This document shows positions 22,901 to 33,889 of a DNA stretch of 64,000 nt, piece by piece. The first letter of the stretch is position 1, and each line of letters begins with the position of its first letter. Under the pieces are notes generated by a model. The model was given only the letters and a program-made list of their open reading frames with translations. It made no database searches and was not told the origin of the DNA. The stretch is from Microvelia longipes. Lineage: Eukaryota > Arthropoda > Insecta > Hemiptera > Veliidae. The stretch lies in assembly GCA_018340805.1 (NCBI GenBank), contig JACMZG010001914.1:640830-704829 (forward strand), given 5' to 3'. Position numbers and translations under genes: made by a program.

Positions 22901-24715
22901 AAGGAGAATATTATAGTCAGTTTTGCTCTGAAACAAATTCAGAAAGTAAAAATGAAAGCTTTGAGGCAACATGAAAATTATATGAAATGTTGAGATGTTT
23001 CCTGCAGATGAAATGATTTTCGTATATTTGAAAGAAACTATAAAACAAAGTATAACCCATTACAAGTGACGTCAGAATTGTGGAGTACTGTAAACATCCT
23101 CTCAGTTTAACAGTTTTGTGAAGGAAGGTAGGTCAGATAATGAAGGTACTTATCTAAGTAATAAGATAAAGGAAATGAGACTAAGTTGCTACTTTTTTTT
23201 AAAAAAAAGTTCATTTCCGACTTCCTTTAAGCCTTTAATTGAGTTTTAGATTTCTTTTCTCAAACCGTAAAATAAAGTAAAAGTTTTGTCTACTCCTTTA
23301 AATATACCCTATTTTCTTTCTAAGTAAGGTACACAGTTTTCAAATTCAGTATTTTGAGCCAATATTTTATAAAAAAAAATATTACAAGAATAACACTTAA
23401 AAACATTTTTGACCAGCAATATTTTAAACTGAATAAGATTCACATGCGGTATCTCAAATATTGGATCACTCTAACTTATTCCACAAGACAGTCTCGGAAA
23501 CTAGTACGCCTTGTTTTCTCTGGTTTTCCTGAGGATTGAAACGTATCTAGGACTCCCGTGGTTCCTTCAGCTTGTCCTATAAACTAAATTACACAGTGAA
23601 GGAAAAATATGTTTTTAATTTAAATTGAAAGATGCATGAACAACATAATGAGAAAATTAATAATGAAGAGAAACTAAACTAAGAACTATATGGCCCAACA
23701 CATGATGACTCTTTTAGTTTTTGCAGAATTGAAAAGGAATATGGTCCATAGAGGTCTAAACAAAGATTTACTGATTATATTAATTTCTGATCTATTGTCA
23801 TATCCGATATCCTGTACAATAGTACGATATGCTGATTAGGGCCTTTATTCTATTAATGACTATAAATAATGAATTTATTAGCTTTATAGAATAAATCAAA
23901 TCGTAGAATAAAAGTATAAATTATTCCTCCTATTACTACCATTAGTACCATTACTCCCATTACTCCTCCTATAAACGCCTCTAATTGTCCGCATATTGCC
24001 TCTTTATTGCCATAGAATGTTTATCCATCTTAAAAGAATGTTATTCTTTTAAAAAGATCGGGTTATTTGTGTATCAACTTCAAACTATCCTTACAACCGG
24101 ACAACTTTCGTATGATACTAACGGAAAATTCACTCTCAATATCCTTACTCAGCTAGTTAGTTTTATCCTTGGTTTGGATAAAAGTTTCCAATAAATAGTG
24201 AAAACAACTTGCGTGTCCCCCAGTCCTTCAACACCGTTACCTTTATGACATGAAAAACATATTTTTTAACTTAATTTCTTGTCCCAACTATTAATTTAAG
24301 GCACTAAAAACCAATTTTTTTTCTACGGTTAACATGATGTTTGAGTTAATTTAACTCGTAATGATAACAATCTTTTAAAATATAACTCATTTCTCAAGAG
24401 GGGCCGAAAAGTTAATACGATTTTAATTTTAGGTGAAATTATCAGAAGTTACTTGACACGCCATTGTCAGGGTACAGGAAAGTAGGGACGGTTATTAACG
24501 CCACGCCTAGCGCCAGTAACACCTTCCTTTTTTTGTTCTCATACTAAATAATCTATGTATGTATTTACTTTTCCTACCTAACTACAAGATTAGTTATTAG
24601 TAATTTAATTACTTTGATTAATTAATTTTACCGAATATTCAAAGGGAAAAAAGGTTATGACGTTGGATCATAAAGTGGTGGGAGGGGAGATTTTTTTTAC
24701 AGAGGAAGGAGGTTC
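22901..24715. other. Intergenic DNA, no gene seen
   Basis: AT-rich. Short frames at 23354-23539 and 23985-24194 show no recognisable features. A run of ATTAC(T/C) trinucleotide-like variation occurs at 23925-23965. Confidence 0.5.
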
Positions 24716-24862
<147 letters not shown>

Positions 24863-24863
24863 G

Positions 24864-25345
24864 AAAAACTAGTATCATTTGATACTACCGTGTTTTGCAA
24901 AACATGAATAGTTGACACAATATAATTGTGCGAAAGACACCTAGGGAACGTACCAAGCAAAAAGCAATGCTACATCTGGGAACTGTTCCATCATTCGACA
25001 TTCGTCATCATTGATGGCTCGACATAATGTCATGTCTCTGTTTCGTTACGTCTAACTCACTCTGACCTTCAAGTAATTCCGAAGAATGTAATGTGAAGTA
25101 TTTTCTAGAGACGAGCGGTGCTCTCATACCGCCATCATGCATGGCAAGCAAAACATATATCATTTGATACTTCCGAGTTTAGCAAAACATGAATAGTTAA
25201 CAGAATATAGTATTTGAGAGACACTAGGAAATGAAACAAGGGCAATGCCACATCTGGGAACTGTTCTATCATTCGACATTCGTCATCATTGTCTCGTTAC
25301 ATTTTCTAGTGTCTCTTGCACAATTATATATATTTGATCAGTAAA
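24864..25345 (+). repeat. CATTTGATAC-family dispersed repeat, tandem dimer
   Basis: Two copies about 285 bp apart share, in order, ATCATTTGATACT (24874 and 25159), GCAAAACATGAATAGTT, GAGACAC/AAGACACCTAG, GCTACATCTGGGAACTGTTC and CATTCGACATTCGTCATCAT. The first copy runs on through CTCGACATAATGTCATG to GAGACGAGCGGTGCTC and AACCGCCATCATGC-like sequence, directly joining the second. The second ends with an inverted fragment (CTAGTGTCTCTTGCACAATTATAT). Other copies are at 59398 and 63495. Confidence 0.75.
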
Positions 25346-27486
25346 AACCCCTTTTTCCTGCAATATGAATGTGTGTGTAGGTGGGTTCTAATTTCGCTTG
25401 ACAAACATAACTTTACGTAAACAAACTACGTTTTTGGACTATAATACTCGCATTGGACTACTAAATGGGCCTTTACCTTGTCAGCATGCTACTTACTAAT
25501 TTACTAATATAAACGGCGTTTATATTTATAAGTAAGGTTATTTTAAATAAGTGCGATGGTACTAATAAAATGAGTTTATCTATAATAGTTAGGCAACAGA
25601 AGGAAGGATCGGACTCGAGTGTCGGTATGAGAACCAGATAGGGCACCAGTGTCGGTATGAGAACTAGATACGAAATCAATGCACTGAGCTTATTTCAATA
25701 TTTTATACTTCTAATATAATATATAAATTATAAATCATTTTATAAAATTCTAAACGATTTTACATTTTTCAACTTTTAAAACTAATATTAAAAGCTAAGG
25801 GAAAATTGATTGACTTGTGGTTTTTCCATTTCTAAGTTCCAATATTTATTTAGGATGAATAGGGTAAAAAACGTATTTCGCTCAAATAGAAGCTCAACGC
25901 TTTGTGATTGTTAATACCCTGTGTTGATTCTCCTGTCAGACCTCTGCTTCTTCGCTCTTGTCAGGGTTTAAGCTCCTTTTTTAATTACTTTCTATCCCGG
26001 TTTAAACTTCTGTTAATTTATTTTTTTCTTTTTTAAGGGTTATTCTGTCTTATTCTATTTGAGTTTTTATCTCATTCTATTTAGCTATTCCTTTATCTCT
26101 ATAAGTTTATCTTATTTTTCATATTATTGTTCTCTTTTACTTGTGCTTATATCTATTTGTTTCTTCAAACCTTTCTCCACGTTTGTTTTAAAAAGGTTTC
26201 GAATAACTCTTTTACTTTAACTTTAACGAGATTTGTTTTGTATAGAGTTGACCAAGAGTAAAAAATAGGAAAAATATTAATTAAATATTGGCCCTTTGTA
26301 TTATTTCCATTTTGCGGGATTCAAGTCCCTTTAACCCCATAGCGCCCTTTGACCCAGGTCCGGGCTGTCCCACCCTTCGCCCAATTACTTCTATAAATAA
26401 ACAGGTATTTTTGCTATTTTGGTACTTACCAACTGTTTCATTCAATGCTCTTTTAAACAAGAATATAATTTTGTATTATTTCCTATTTTATCAAATATTC
26501 ATTGAAAAATAGGTAGTCTATTTGTTAAAATAAATATTTTTTATTATATGTGATATTTTAAAAACATATTGTACAAGGGCTCTCAGCGAGGGTCCTGTCT
26601 TTAGATAGGTAGTCTTAAGCTGTATATTAACGAATCTACCTCAAATCTAGTTATCATAAAATATTTGTTATAATGTTAAGTAATAATAGCTACAATAAGT
26701 GTTGAAAGTATTAAAACTAGCTATAAAACTACATACAATAATTAATCAAAGAATAAAAGTAATTAGCTCTAATAATTTAGTCTTGTGTGAAGAAAAACTT
26801 TTGGGGGCATGCAAGCAGGTTGGAATTATGATATTTTATAAAACAATAAAATATGATACAATGAGAGCCATGAAAATGAAAGTAGCCATCATTATCTTTC
26901 TACCAAAATATTTTTTGCCCCCACTTCTAAATTATGATCAAGATAAGTCCAAATAAAGTACTTTTCTTTTGATAAATGACTTTCCTGACATGAAGGGGGA
27001 AAGCGATTAAACATGATCCTTTATGAAAAGAAAATGTACACTTTAAGAGCCAAGGGAGGAAAAACTTACATGCAGCACTCCGCTGGGAAATACTAAAGTT
27101 TTTCAATGCATCGCAGTGCAAAAGTTTTAAAAGGAACAATTTTCTCTTCTCCTGAAGGTTATTTCGTATTGAAAAAGTCATCATTCTTATGGGTTTTTAT
27201 CTGCATGGCTGTCGTTCCAATGAATTATGGAAAAGAAACTCTGCATTGAATATTAAACATTTATCGAAAAAGAAAGCTTATCGAAATAGTATGGTACTTT
27301 TTCATTGCAACATTTTCCACTTTATGTTGAATTATAGCTCTATTAGGTCAGATAAGAGGGTATACTCGAAATGAAATTTTGAATGACACAACCAGATTTG
27401 AAAGAGAACATAAAAGATTTTTAGATTAGGTTAAGAAGTTTAAAAACTTAGACAATTTAAAACATTTTTTTGGTGTAAAGCCTTTA
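25346..27486. other. Intergenic DNA, no gene seen
   Basis: Holds a short duplication GTGTCGGTATGAGAAC(C/T)AGATA at about 25619 and 25651. A GC-richer patch lies at 26320-26390, and the open frame over it (26288-26512) is unrecognised. The frames at 26699-26956 and 26927-27184 overlap on opposite strands and look like chance. Confidence 0.45.
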
Positions 27487-27878
27487 TTGGCAGTATTGGC
27501 CAGCTCAGTGCTGAGTCACAATGGCAGCATTGGCCACCTCAGTGCTGAGTCACATAGCAGTATTGCCAGCTCAGTGCTGAGTCACAATGGCGTATTGGCC
27601 TGCTCATGCTGAGTCACAATGGCAGCATTGGCCGCTCAGTGCTGAGGTCACAATGGCAGTATTGGCCAGCTCAGTGCTGAGTCACAATGGCGGTATTGGC
27701 CTCCTCAGTGCTGAGGTCCACAATGGCGGTATTGAGCGAATGGCAGCATGGCCACTTCAGTGCTGAGTCACAAATGGCAGTATTGGCCACTCAGTTACTG
27801 AGTCACAATGGCAGCATTGGCCACCTCAGTGCGAGTCACAATGGCAGTATTGGCCAGCTCAGTGCTGAGTCACAATCA
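27487..27878 (+). repeat. Minisatellite, 34-bp unit, about 11 copies
   Basis: Unit GTCACAATGGCAGTATTGGC plus CAGCTCAGTGCTGA, with CAGCATT/CAGTATT/CGGTATT and CACCTCAG/CAGCTCAG variants and several single-base deletions. 34 is not a multiple of three, so frames shift between copies. The nested short frames here are not genes. Confidence 0.92.
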
Positions 27879-28569
27879 ATATTTTTCAAAACGATGTTGT
27901 TTCATTCGCTGGTGCGGTAAGAAAAAAGATCCCCCTGTATGCCTCGTTGGATTTATGTTATTGATAAATTTGGTATTTACGAATACGAACTATTTTTTAT
28001 GATGGGCATTCAAGATTTATATACAACTGCCACCTAAATTTGATAACAATAATACTAAAGAATGTTTCATAAAATTAAATGTTGCAGATAACTAAGCAGG
28101 GCTTCTGAAGTTAATCTTAAAAACAAATATATAATTGACAATCAAATTTAATATTAAAGTATCCCAACACAGAATCCAACGGGTAATCCTGTGATACCCA
28201 TTTATTTGAGATATTTGTTCAATGTATTCAAATCTTAAATACCTTAATCTCTAACTATAGCAATTAATATAGGTACAGAGTTCTATATTTTTATATATAA
28301 TATACATTTTATTTTTTGTTTGTATAATCTAGCTATTGTTATAACGTTTAGAAAACAATAATTTTCAGTTAATTATAACCAAAGATGACTCTTAGCAGTT
28401 ATTATATCTAAGATTAGCTTAATAAAAAGCTCTAACTTTCTATAATTTAATATCAATTTTTTTCTGTATGTTATTTAACTTTTCGTAAATGTTTCAAAAA
28501 AATCATTAAAAAACTATTAATAGTAAAGCTTAATATTGACATAAATAAATATTAGTTACATCTTAAAGT
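27879..28569. other. Intergenic DNA, no gene seen
   Basis: AT-rich, without recognised coding or repeat structure. Confidence 0.5.
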
Positions 28570-28780
28570 GAGTATCAAAAAGTGTGTTGCAAATAAAGCC
28601 TATGCAAAGGCTTACAGGCAGCCTCCTCCCTCTGGCATTTTGCCTTGAGGAGGTCATCTTTTGTTTTTTCATTATAATTAAAAAAAAAATAAAAAATTAT
28701 TGTATTGTATTTTGTTATTGTTAAAATTGTAAATATTATTAAGATGGAATAAATTTAATTTAATTAATTTAATGTCTAGA
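28570..28780 (+). mobile_element. Probable retroelement 3' end
   Basis: A CCTCC...GGAGG hairpin with TCTGGCATTTTGCCTTGA as its loop (about 28624-28651), poly(A)-like and TTGTATTG-rich sequence, then GTAAATATTATTAAGATGGA followed by an ATAAATTTAATTTAATTAATTT tail. This layout is typical of the 3' end of LINEs or of SINEs borrowing their tails. No coding portion is seen on this strand. Confidence 0.45.
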
Positions 28781-28900
28781 TAAGTCATAGTCAGGTAATT
28801 AGTTGAATAGTTTTATACCAAAATACTAAGTTTCCCTGCCTTGATACGTTTTAAAAACACCTTGATTGTTTTAAACATTATTAACTGAGCATATTGCATC
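28781..28900 (-). mobile_element. Small LINE ORF2 C-terminal remnant
   Basis: The minus strand reads Y-F-G-I-K-L-F-N-stop-L-P, the same G-x-K-L-F-N-x-L-P signature as the LINE remnants at 5876, 33890 and 40780, preceded by KTYQGRET. Only about 40 codons are left. It abuts the + strand retroelement tail at 28570-28780. Confidence 0.55.
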
Positions 28901-29011
28901 TAAGAATGTCACTGAACGTAAAAAATAAAATATATCGGATACAGGTAAGCTACAGAATAAAGCATATCGATCATATGGTCAATTTCGCTCCATGTTTTGT
29001 ACGATTGTTAT

Positions 29012-29076
29012 ATATTTTTCATAAGAAGCGCTAGAAACGTTTTTAACGCGCCATTAATGGCCCAAACACACCATAA
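29012..29076 (+). repeat. Dispersed 65-bp repeat, copy 1
   Basis: ATTTTTCATAAGAAGCGCTA, then GAAACGTTTTTAACGCG and AATGGCCCAAACACACCATA. A second direct copy lies at 31281-31349 with a few changes. Confidence 0.75.
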
Positions 29077-29464
29077 TGTCTTCCCGCCATAATCTTGCTG
29101 CGAAGCATCTTTATTTTAGAAAACGCTGAAACTATTTACTCTATATATTTATCAAAACTATAGTTAATATAATCAAATTGCAAGCTTTTCCTTTGAAATA
29201 TGATGGTTATTATCATACTATCGCCGACTCCCGTCGATAGTGCGGCGCGTTCAGGTCGACAATGAAACACCTAACTTGTTAATCTGGTGACTACAGACCT
29301 AGCTTCTTTAATTATTCCACTCATTCATTGATAAAAGTTAATGTGGAAACCGTATCCAAAATGCGGGGGATGTTAGATGCTACCTGCAATACTTAATTGA
29401 CCAAATAATGCTACCTAATTCTAATGATAATTCTAAATCATGTTACATTGATTTATATTGAATT

Positions 29465-29605
29465 GAATTGAAAAACTATGTTTTTAGCGAATTTTCACTA
29501 TGAAAATGACGCTTATGAGGTTGTTCGGATGACGGAAGTTGAGGGTGGGAGTGAGTGGAATCGTTCCTATTGGCTTCCTGATAACAAAAATATATGTCCG
29601 AAAAA
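29465..29605 (+). repeat. TA-linked element, left module, copy 1
   Basis: GTTTTTAGCGAATTTTCACT, then ATGAAAATGACGCTTATGAGGTTG and GGATGACG, ending at a (TA)n tract. The block at 48919-48985 (GTTTTTAGCGAGTTATTCAC, GAAAATGACATTTATTAGGTTGATGACG) is homologous and likewise precedes a TA tract. Confidence 0.65.
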
Positions 29606-29609
29606 AAGT

Positions 29610-29642
29610 TTTATATATATATGTATATATATATATATATAT

Positions 29643-29711
<69 letters not shown>

Positions 29712-29713
29712 TG
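29610..29713. repeat. (TA)n microsatellite
   Basis: About 104 bp of TA repeats with ATGTATAT and TATTATATAATAT interruptions. Confidence 0.95.
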
Positions 29714-30030
29714 TAATGTAGAAGAGTTCTACCCTTTGTATGGCGAACGATAACTCTCGAAGGCGTTGTCAAATTGAAACGAAACTTTGCAAATCGCGAG
29801 ATGTTGTGAGGTTACGAGGCCTATTGTTTATAAAACATTATGACGTCATCAACCAAGTTATGACGTCATGAAAAAAAATTTTTTTGAAACTTAAAATGGC
29901 TTCAAAACTAAGTATTTCGTGTTTTAAGTAGACGGCTAGCTGAATCGATTAAGACCAATTTCAGCTCAATCGAACCATCACAATGGCGCAATTGGTATTA
30001 CATATATATATAATCTTGTATATATGTATA
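29714..30030 (+). repeat. TA-linked element, right module, copy 1
   Basis: Directly after the TA tract come GAAGAGTTCTACCCTTTGTA, GCGAACGATAACTCTCGAAGG, AAACGAAACTTTGCAAATCG and two TGACGTCAT palindromes. The module ends AGACCAATTTCAGCTCAATC, CACAATGGCGCAATTGGTATTA and a new TATATA run. A second copy at 44670-44920 has the same order, and a third 3' end is at 30211-30300. Confidence 0.7.
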
Positions 30031-30054
30031 CGTCTAGGTCAAGAAAGGTAGATA

Positions 30055-30300
30055 TCTGTTGGGTTCAGTAGTGTTAGAGGGGGGATATAGTATAGAAAGA
30101 CCTCTACTCTTGCTCCATCATGGTAAGCCTACTGTCCCAGAGAGACAGGGCAAAAATGGCTTCCACTGAACCACGCCGAGCTAAGCAGACCCGTAAAGAG
30201 GAAGAACATCGAAGTAGTCTTTATATGGTCGAAGTCATTCTAAAACGAATGCGACCAGTTTCAGCTCAATCAGACAATCCTAAGTGACGCAAACGGTATT
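30055..30300 (+). repeat. Repeat fragments: GGTTCAGTAGTG inverted pair and TA-linked 3' end
   Basis: GGGTTCAGTAGTG at about 30060 is matched by inverted CCACTGAACC near 30169, bounding about 120 bp. GGGTTCAGTAGTG also occurs at 2636. From about 30240, GACCAGTTTCAGCTCAATCA and AGTGACGCAAACGGTATTTT match the 3' end of the TA-linked element. Confidence 0.5.
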
Positions 30301-30683
30301 TTTATTTTAAATAATCATGAATATATTTTTTTCAACCTTAATATTTTACTCAAATAAACAATTTGTTTTACAAAAAAAATTTGACATTTTTCTTTAAATT
30401 CTATAAACAATCATAAATGTAAGTAAGAGTTATACCCTTTTGTATAGTGACGATAACTAAAGCTGATGAAAAGATGAAACTATAATCTTTTCTTACCCTT
30501 TATACAAGGTTACTTCAACAGTTGCAACGTGTGGATTTTTTTCCTTGTATTCTTTATACCTCTATAAAAAACGTATTAGTTATGTATTTAAATATACTTA
30601 TTATTTTCTTATATTGCTTGTTAACTGTAATATTATTGCTTACTATTAATAATAGAGGATTAATAAAATCAAATTTGTGAGAA

Positions 30684-30935
30684 AGCCTCTCAGGCCCGCG
30701 AAGCGGGCCTGTGAAAAGAGTCTGTGAAAATTCGCTAAATACGTGGCAAAATGCCATGTAACAAGAAACGATAGTGAAACCATACATTAATACAAAACAA
30801 CAACAATGTGGCCGCCAAGCGGCCACCAGGAGGCCCCCGGGCCGCGAAGCGGCCCGGCGGGCCGACGCCGCGGAGCGGACGAGGCGCGAAGCGCCGAGGC
30901 CGCGTAGCGGCTACGGGCCGAAGGCCGTATTTTAT
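30684..30935. other. GC-rich island of GCGAAGC-type mini-hairpins
   Basis: A cluster of short perfect inverted repeats with three-base loops: CAGGCCCGC-GAA-GCGGGCCTG (about 30691-30711), GTGGCCGC-CAA-GCGGCCAC (about 30808-30826), CGGGCCGC-GAA-GCGGCCCG (about 30838-30856), CGC-GGA-GCG, GGCGC-GAA-GCGCC, GCCGC-GTA-GCGGC and GGCC-GAA-GGCC. d(GCGAAGC) is known as an exceptionally stable DNA mini-hairpin. The composition is opposite to all surrounding sequence. The open frames on both strands (about 70-90 codons, Arg/Pro/Gly/Ala-rich) are by-products of high GC. Confidence 0.85.
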
Positions 30936-31280
30936 TTAGTTGTCGCTGGCACCCCCACTCACTCGACGTTTCATTTTGTTCACTTGAAGATTTCAATCAT
31001 TATTATTTTTATTTTCGTTACGAGAACATTCCTTTTATAAACTTAACAAATTATAGTATCCGTTTCATAAAAGGTTTATCATCCATTAAAAATAAGTACA
31101 CTGCGCTGCATTAATTAATACGTAATGGTCTCGTGTTAACAAGATAAAAAAGCATTTTCCGAAACTGGCAGCCTGTTTAAAATATAATAAAATGTAGTTA
31201 ATTAACATAGTTTATTATTCAAGACCATTTAAATAAAATAAATCTATTAAAAAATAAATGTTCTTCAGAAGCGTATTAAA

Positions 31281-31349
31281 ATATTTTTCATAAGAAGCGC
31301 TATAGAAGACGTTTCAAACGCGTCTTTAATGGCCCAAACACACCATAAA
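31281..31349 (+). repeat. Dispersed 65-bp repeat, copy 2
   Basis: ATATTTTTCATAAGAAGCGC, then TATAGAAGACGTTTCAAACGC and TAATGGCCCAAACACACCAT. Same orientation as the copy at 29012. The two bracket the TA-linked element and the GC island. Confidence 0.75.
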
Positions 31350-31929
31350 TAGAAAACAAAAGACGTATTTTTAAAACTCATTTTACACTTAGAAATTAAA
31401 TACCTTAAAAATATCTGTCAAATTAGTGAGATAATAAAGAAACCAAAAACCCATCTAAAAGAAATAGAATAAAACAAAAATGACTATATGTAAAAAAATG
31501 GTTTGGTAACTATTTATAAAATGTTTTTAAAACAGGGACAAGGGACATGACATTTACTGTCAAAATAACAAGGAATAGTTTAACACTTATTGGTCCTCCT
31601 GCATCGTACTCCATACCTGCCAAATTTGCCAAATTTAACATCGACTCGGTCATTTCGCTGTGTTTTAAGAAAAATTATTTTCCGAATAACATAGCTTGAC
31701 CAGAAGTTATTTTTAAACACAACTACTATGTTAACTTACACACACAAACACACCCCTTTCGATTTATTCTTTTTTCTTTAATTACTTAATATTATTTATT
31801 ACTCATTACTTTATATTCCATTTTAATACACTTTGTTATTTTATTATTATGTTTTATAAAACATCATACAAATTAATATATAATCCAACATATTTAATTA
31901 TTTGAGCCATTAATAATAATAATATACAA
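31350..31929. other. Intergenic DNA, no gene seen
   Basis: AT-rich, with a short CACACAAACACACCCC patch near 31740. No coding sequence is recognised. Confidence 0.5.
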
Positions 31930-31937
31930 TATAATAT

Positions 31938-32004
<67 letters not shown>
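31930..32004. repeat. (TA)n microsatellite
   Basis: About 75 bp of alternating TA with an AATATAATATA break. Confidence 0.95.
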
Positions 32005-32006
<2 letters not shown>

Positions 32007-32631
32007 TTCTTTTTTTGCATGATAATATATTTAAAAATTCAATATTTTAAATTCAAGTCCTTTTAGAGTTTTTTACCTTATAACGCATGTAATATTTTAA
32101 AAGGGGCATGTGATAAAATAAATGCTTTTTAGATAGAGTAACTATTCACACATAAAACTTTGTAAAACCACTGAGAAGTTCTAAAAGACATCTGAATGGG
32201 ATGATTCAGATGAAATCTTGGTTTTTATATTTTTAGTGCATGCGCAATACTTTCCCGATATACCTATCGTATTAATGAGAAAAGGTAAAACTCTAATGTC
32301 TTGCCTGCCCAAATAAATCTACCTCTTTTATCTACATGAATTATTTCATCTTTATTGTAAAAAAAGTCTTTTTGATTCGTCTTACTTGCAGCTACTTTAT
32401 AAATAACAGCTACATACACCATCTATTTACAATATTTTAAATATGTGACAAGCTTTACACATTTATTAGAATACGTAAGAAAGTCTTGTTTTCTGAAACT
32501 CACCTCAAAAGATCAACGTACATATTTATTTAATAGCGTCTTTAAACGTAGTGACATGATAAATGTGTAAAATAAGTTAAGGGTTCATTTACCTGTGACA
32601 TCAAGAAATATTATAGCATAGAAAAACTAGA

Positions 32632-32754
32632 GGGTGAAGAATATGTCCACAGCATACAACAAATCTCTATGTCGCGCCACACGGAGGCTATGAACTTTAA
32701 CTTCTCACCAATATATATATAATATATATATTTATATAATATATATATATATAT

Positions 32755-32837
<83 letters not shown>

Positions 32838-32913
32838 TGAGAAGTTAAAGTTCATAGCCTTCGTGTGGCGCGGCATAGAGATTGTTTGTATGCTGTGGAC
32901 GTATTCGTCACCC
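32632..32913. repeat. Foldback: ~80-bp inverted arms around a (TA)n core
   Basis: The left arm (32632-32711) runs GGGTGAAGAATATGTCCACAGC ... TCTCTATGTCGCGCCACACG ... GAACTTTAACTTCTCACCAAT. The right arm (32833-32913) is its reverse complement with about six differences (for example TCTCTATGCCGCGCCACACG on the minus strand). Between them lie about 120 bp of TA repeats, themselves self-complementary, so the whole 280 bp can fold into one long hairpin. Confidence 0.88.
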
Positions 32914-32939
32914 TACATATAAATACATACATTTCTGTA

Positions 32940-32941
32940 TG

Positions 32942-33031
<90 letters not shown>
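32940..33031. repeat. (TA)n microsatellite
   Basis: About 92 bp of TA with one ATGTAT interruption, 25 bp beyond the foldback. The open frames on both strands (repeating YI) are microsatellite translation. Confidence 0.95.
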
Positions 33032-33033
<2 letters not shown>

Positions 33034-33039
33034 AATGTA

Positions 33040-33165
33040 TGTACTTATATGAAAAAGATTTTTGTTCCTAAACGTTTCTATGAGACGCGATAACTTTCAA
33101 ACGATTTCTCAGATCGAAATGTAACTTGGTGCGAAAGTTACTTGGTACAGTAGTTAACTGGTACT
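33040..33165 (+). repeat. TA-linked element, right-module fragment
   Basis: GAGACGCGATAACTTTCAAACG, then AGATCGAAATGTAACTTGGTGC, placed just after a TA tract, corresponds to the GCGATAACTCTCGAAGGCG...AAACGAAACTTTGC start of the right module at 29745. It is diverged and short. Confidence 0.45.
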
Positions 33166-33175
33166 TGGCCAAGCC

Positions 33176-33360
33176 TCCCTGTGGCCTTATTTAGATTGTT
33201 TTGGTTTTTGTACTATATTAGATTGTCATATTACTAGTTTTATAGAAGTGGCATGCGCCACGATATAAGCGAATTTTCGAACGTATTAGTAAAAATTCTG
33301 GCGCGATGGTCCGCATATAGGGCGAATTTCCTTTGATGCGTGTTTCCGTGCTTAACAACT
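33176..33360 (+). repeat. GGCGCGGTGGTCC-family dispersed repeat, copy 1
   Basis: Upstream part ATTACTAGTTTTATAGAAGT, then GGCATGCGCCACGATATAAGC and GAATTTTCGAACG. Core CTGGCGCGATGGTCCGCATA, then GGCGAATTTCCTTTGATGCG and TGTTTCCGTGCTTAACAAC. The upstream part recurs at 58078-58157. The core recurs at 33424 (+), 46490 (+), 58285-58338 (-) and, in part, 47110-47285 (-). Confidence 0.75.
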
Positions 33361-33423
33361 ATCCTGGTTGGAATGATAATTTTTTACAGTTTTTTAAACT
33401 ATATAAGTTTATATCCACTAAAT

Positions 33424-33850
33424 AATTCTGGCGCGGTGGTCCACTGTCGGTCGAATTTCATTTAGAATGCCTGTTTCCGTGCTTAACAACCCACTTCTTG
33501 CTTAAGGTTCCGGTTCATGTTTTAGAACCTAAGTTACTCAGTATCAGCAGTTACTCCATTGTCAAGCACTGCTCTTAACTCATGTTGTCTGTATTTTCCA
33601 AAGGAAATGCGCATAATTATCAAGTTGGTTATACAAAACTATGCCTCTAAAAGTAGCAGTACGCACTATTATTTGCACTAGTGTAAAGCTTAGTTGCTTA
33701 TCTTTAAGCTTAGTCAGTTATCTTTAAAGGTTTTAGCACATTTCCTTTGAAAAATCCTTTCAAAGGATTTTTTCCTTTACGAGCAGTGCTAGATTTTTGA
33801 GTAACTGCTTAAATTCTAAAACATGAATCGGAAACTTAAGCAAGAAAAAG
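33424..33850. repeat. GGCGCGGTGGTCC-family copy 2, forming a foldback
   Basis: A second core (33428-33490) is followed by CTTCTTGCTTAAGGTTCCGG, TTCATGTTTTAGAACCTAAG, CAGTTACTC and AGCACTGCTCTTAACTC up to about 33610. The same blocks return in inverted order at 33740-33847 (minus strand: TTTCTTGCTTAAGTTTCCGA, TTCATGTTTTAGAATTTAAG, CAGTTACTC, AGCACTGCTCGTAA). Arms are about 110 bp and imperfect; the spacer is about 130 bp. The right arm also has a palindrome AAAATCCTTTCAAAGGATTTT absent from the left arm. Confidence 0.75.
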
Positions 33851-33889
33851 AAATTTTATTTCCAATGGAAATTCGCTAAAACGTGATTA

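Noticed and set aside
29539..29721. Tyr/Ile repeat peptides at (TA)n tracts (also 15540, 32852, 48898)
   Set aside because: These are translations of TA microsatellites.
30774..31040. Arg/Pro-rich protein frames across the GC island
   Set aside because: Both strands are open because GC-rich DNA lacks stops. The sequence is explained by hairpins with GAA-type loops.
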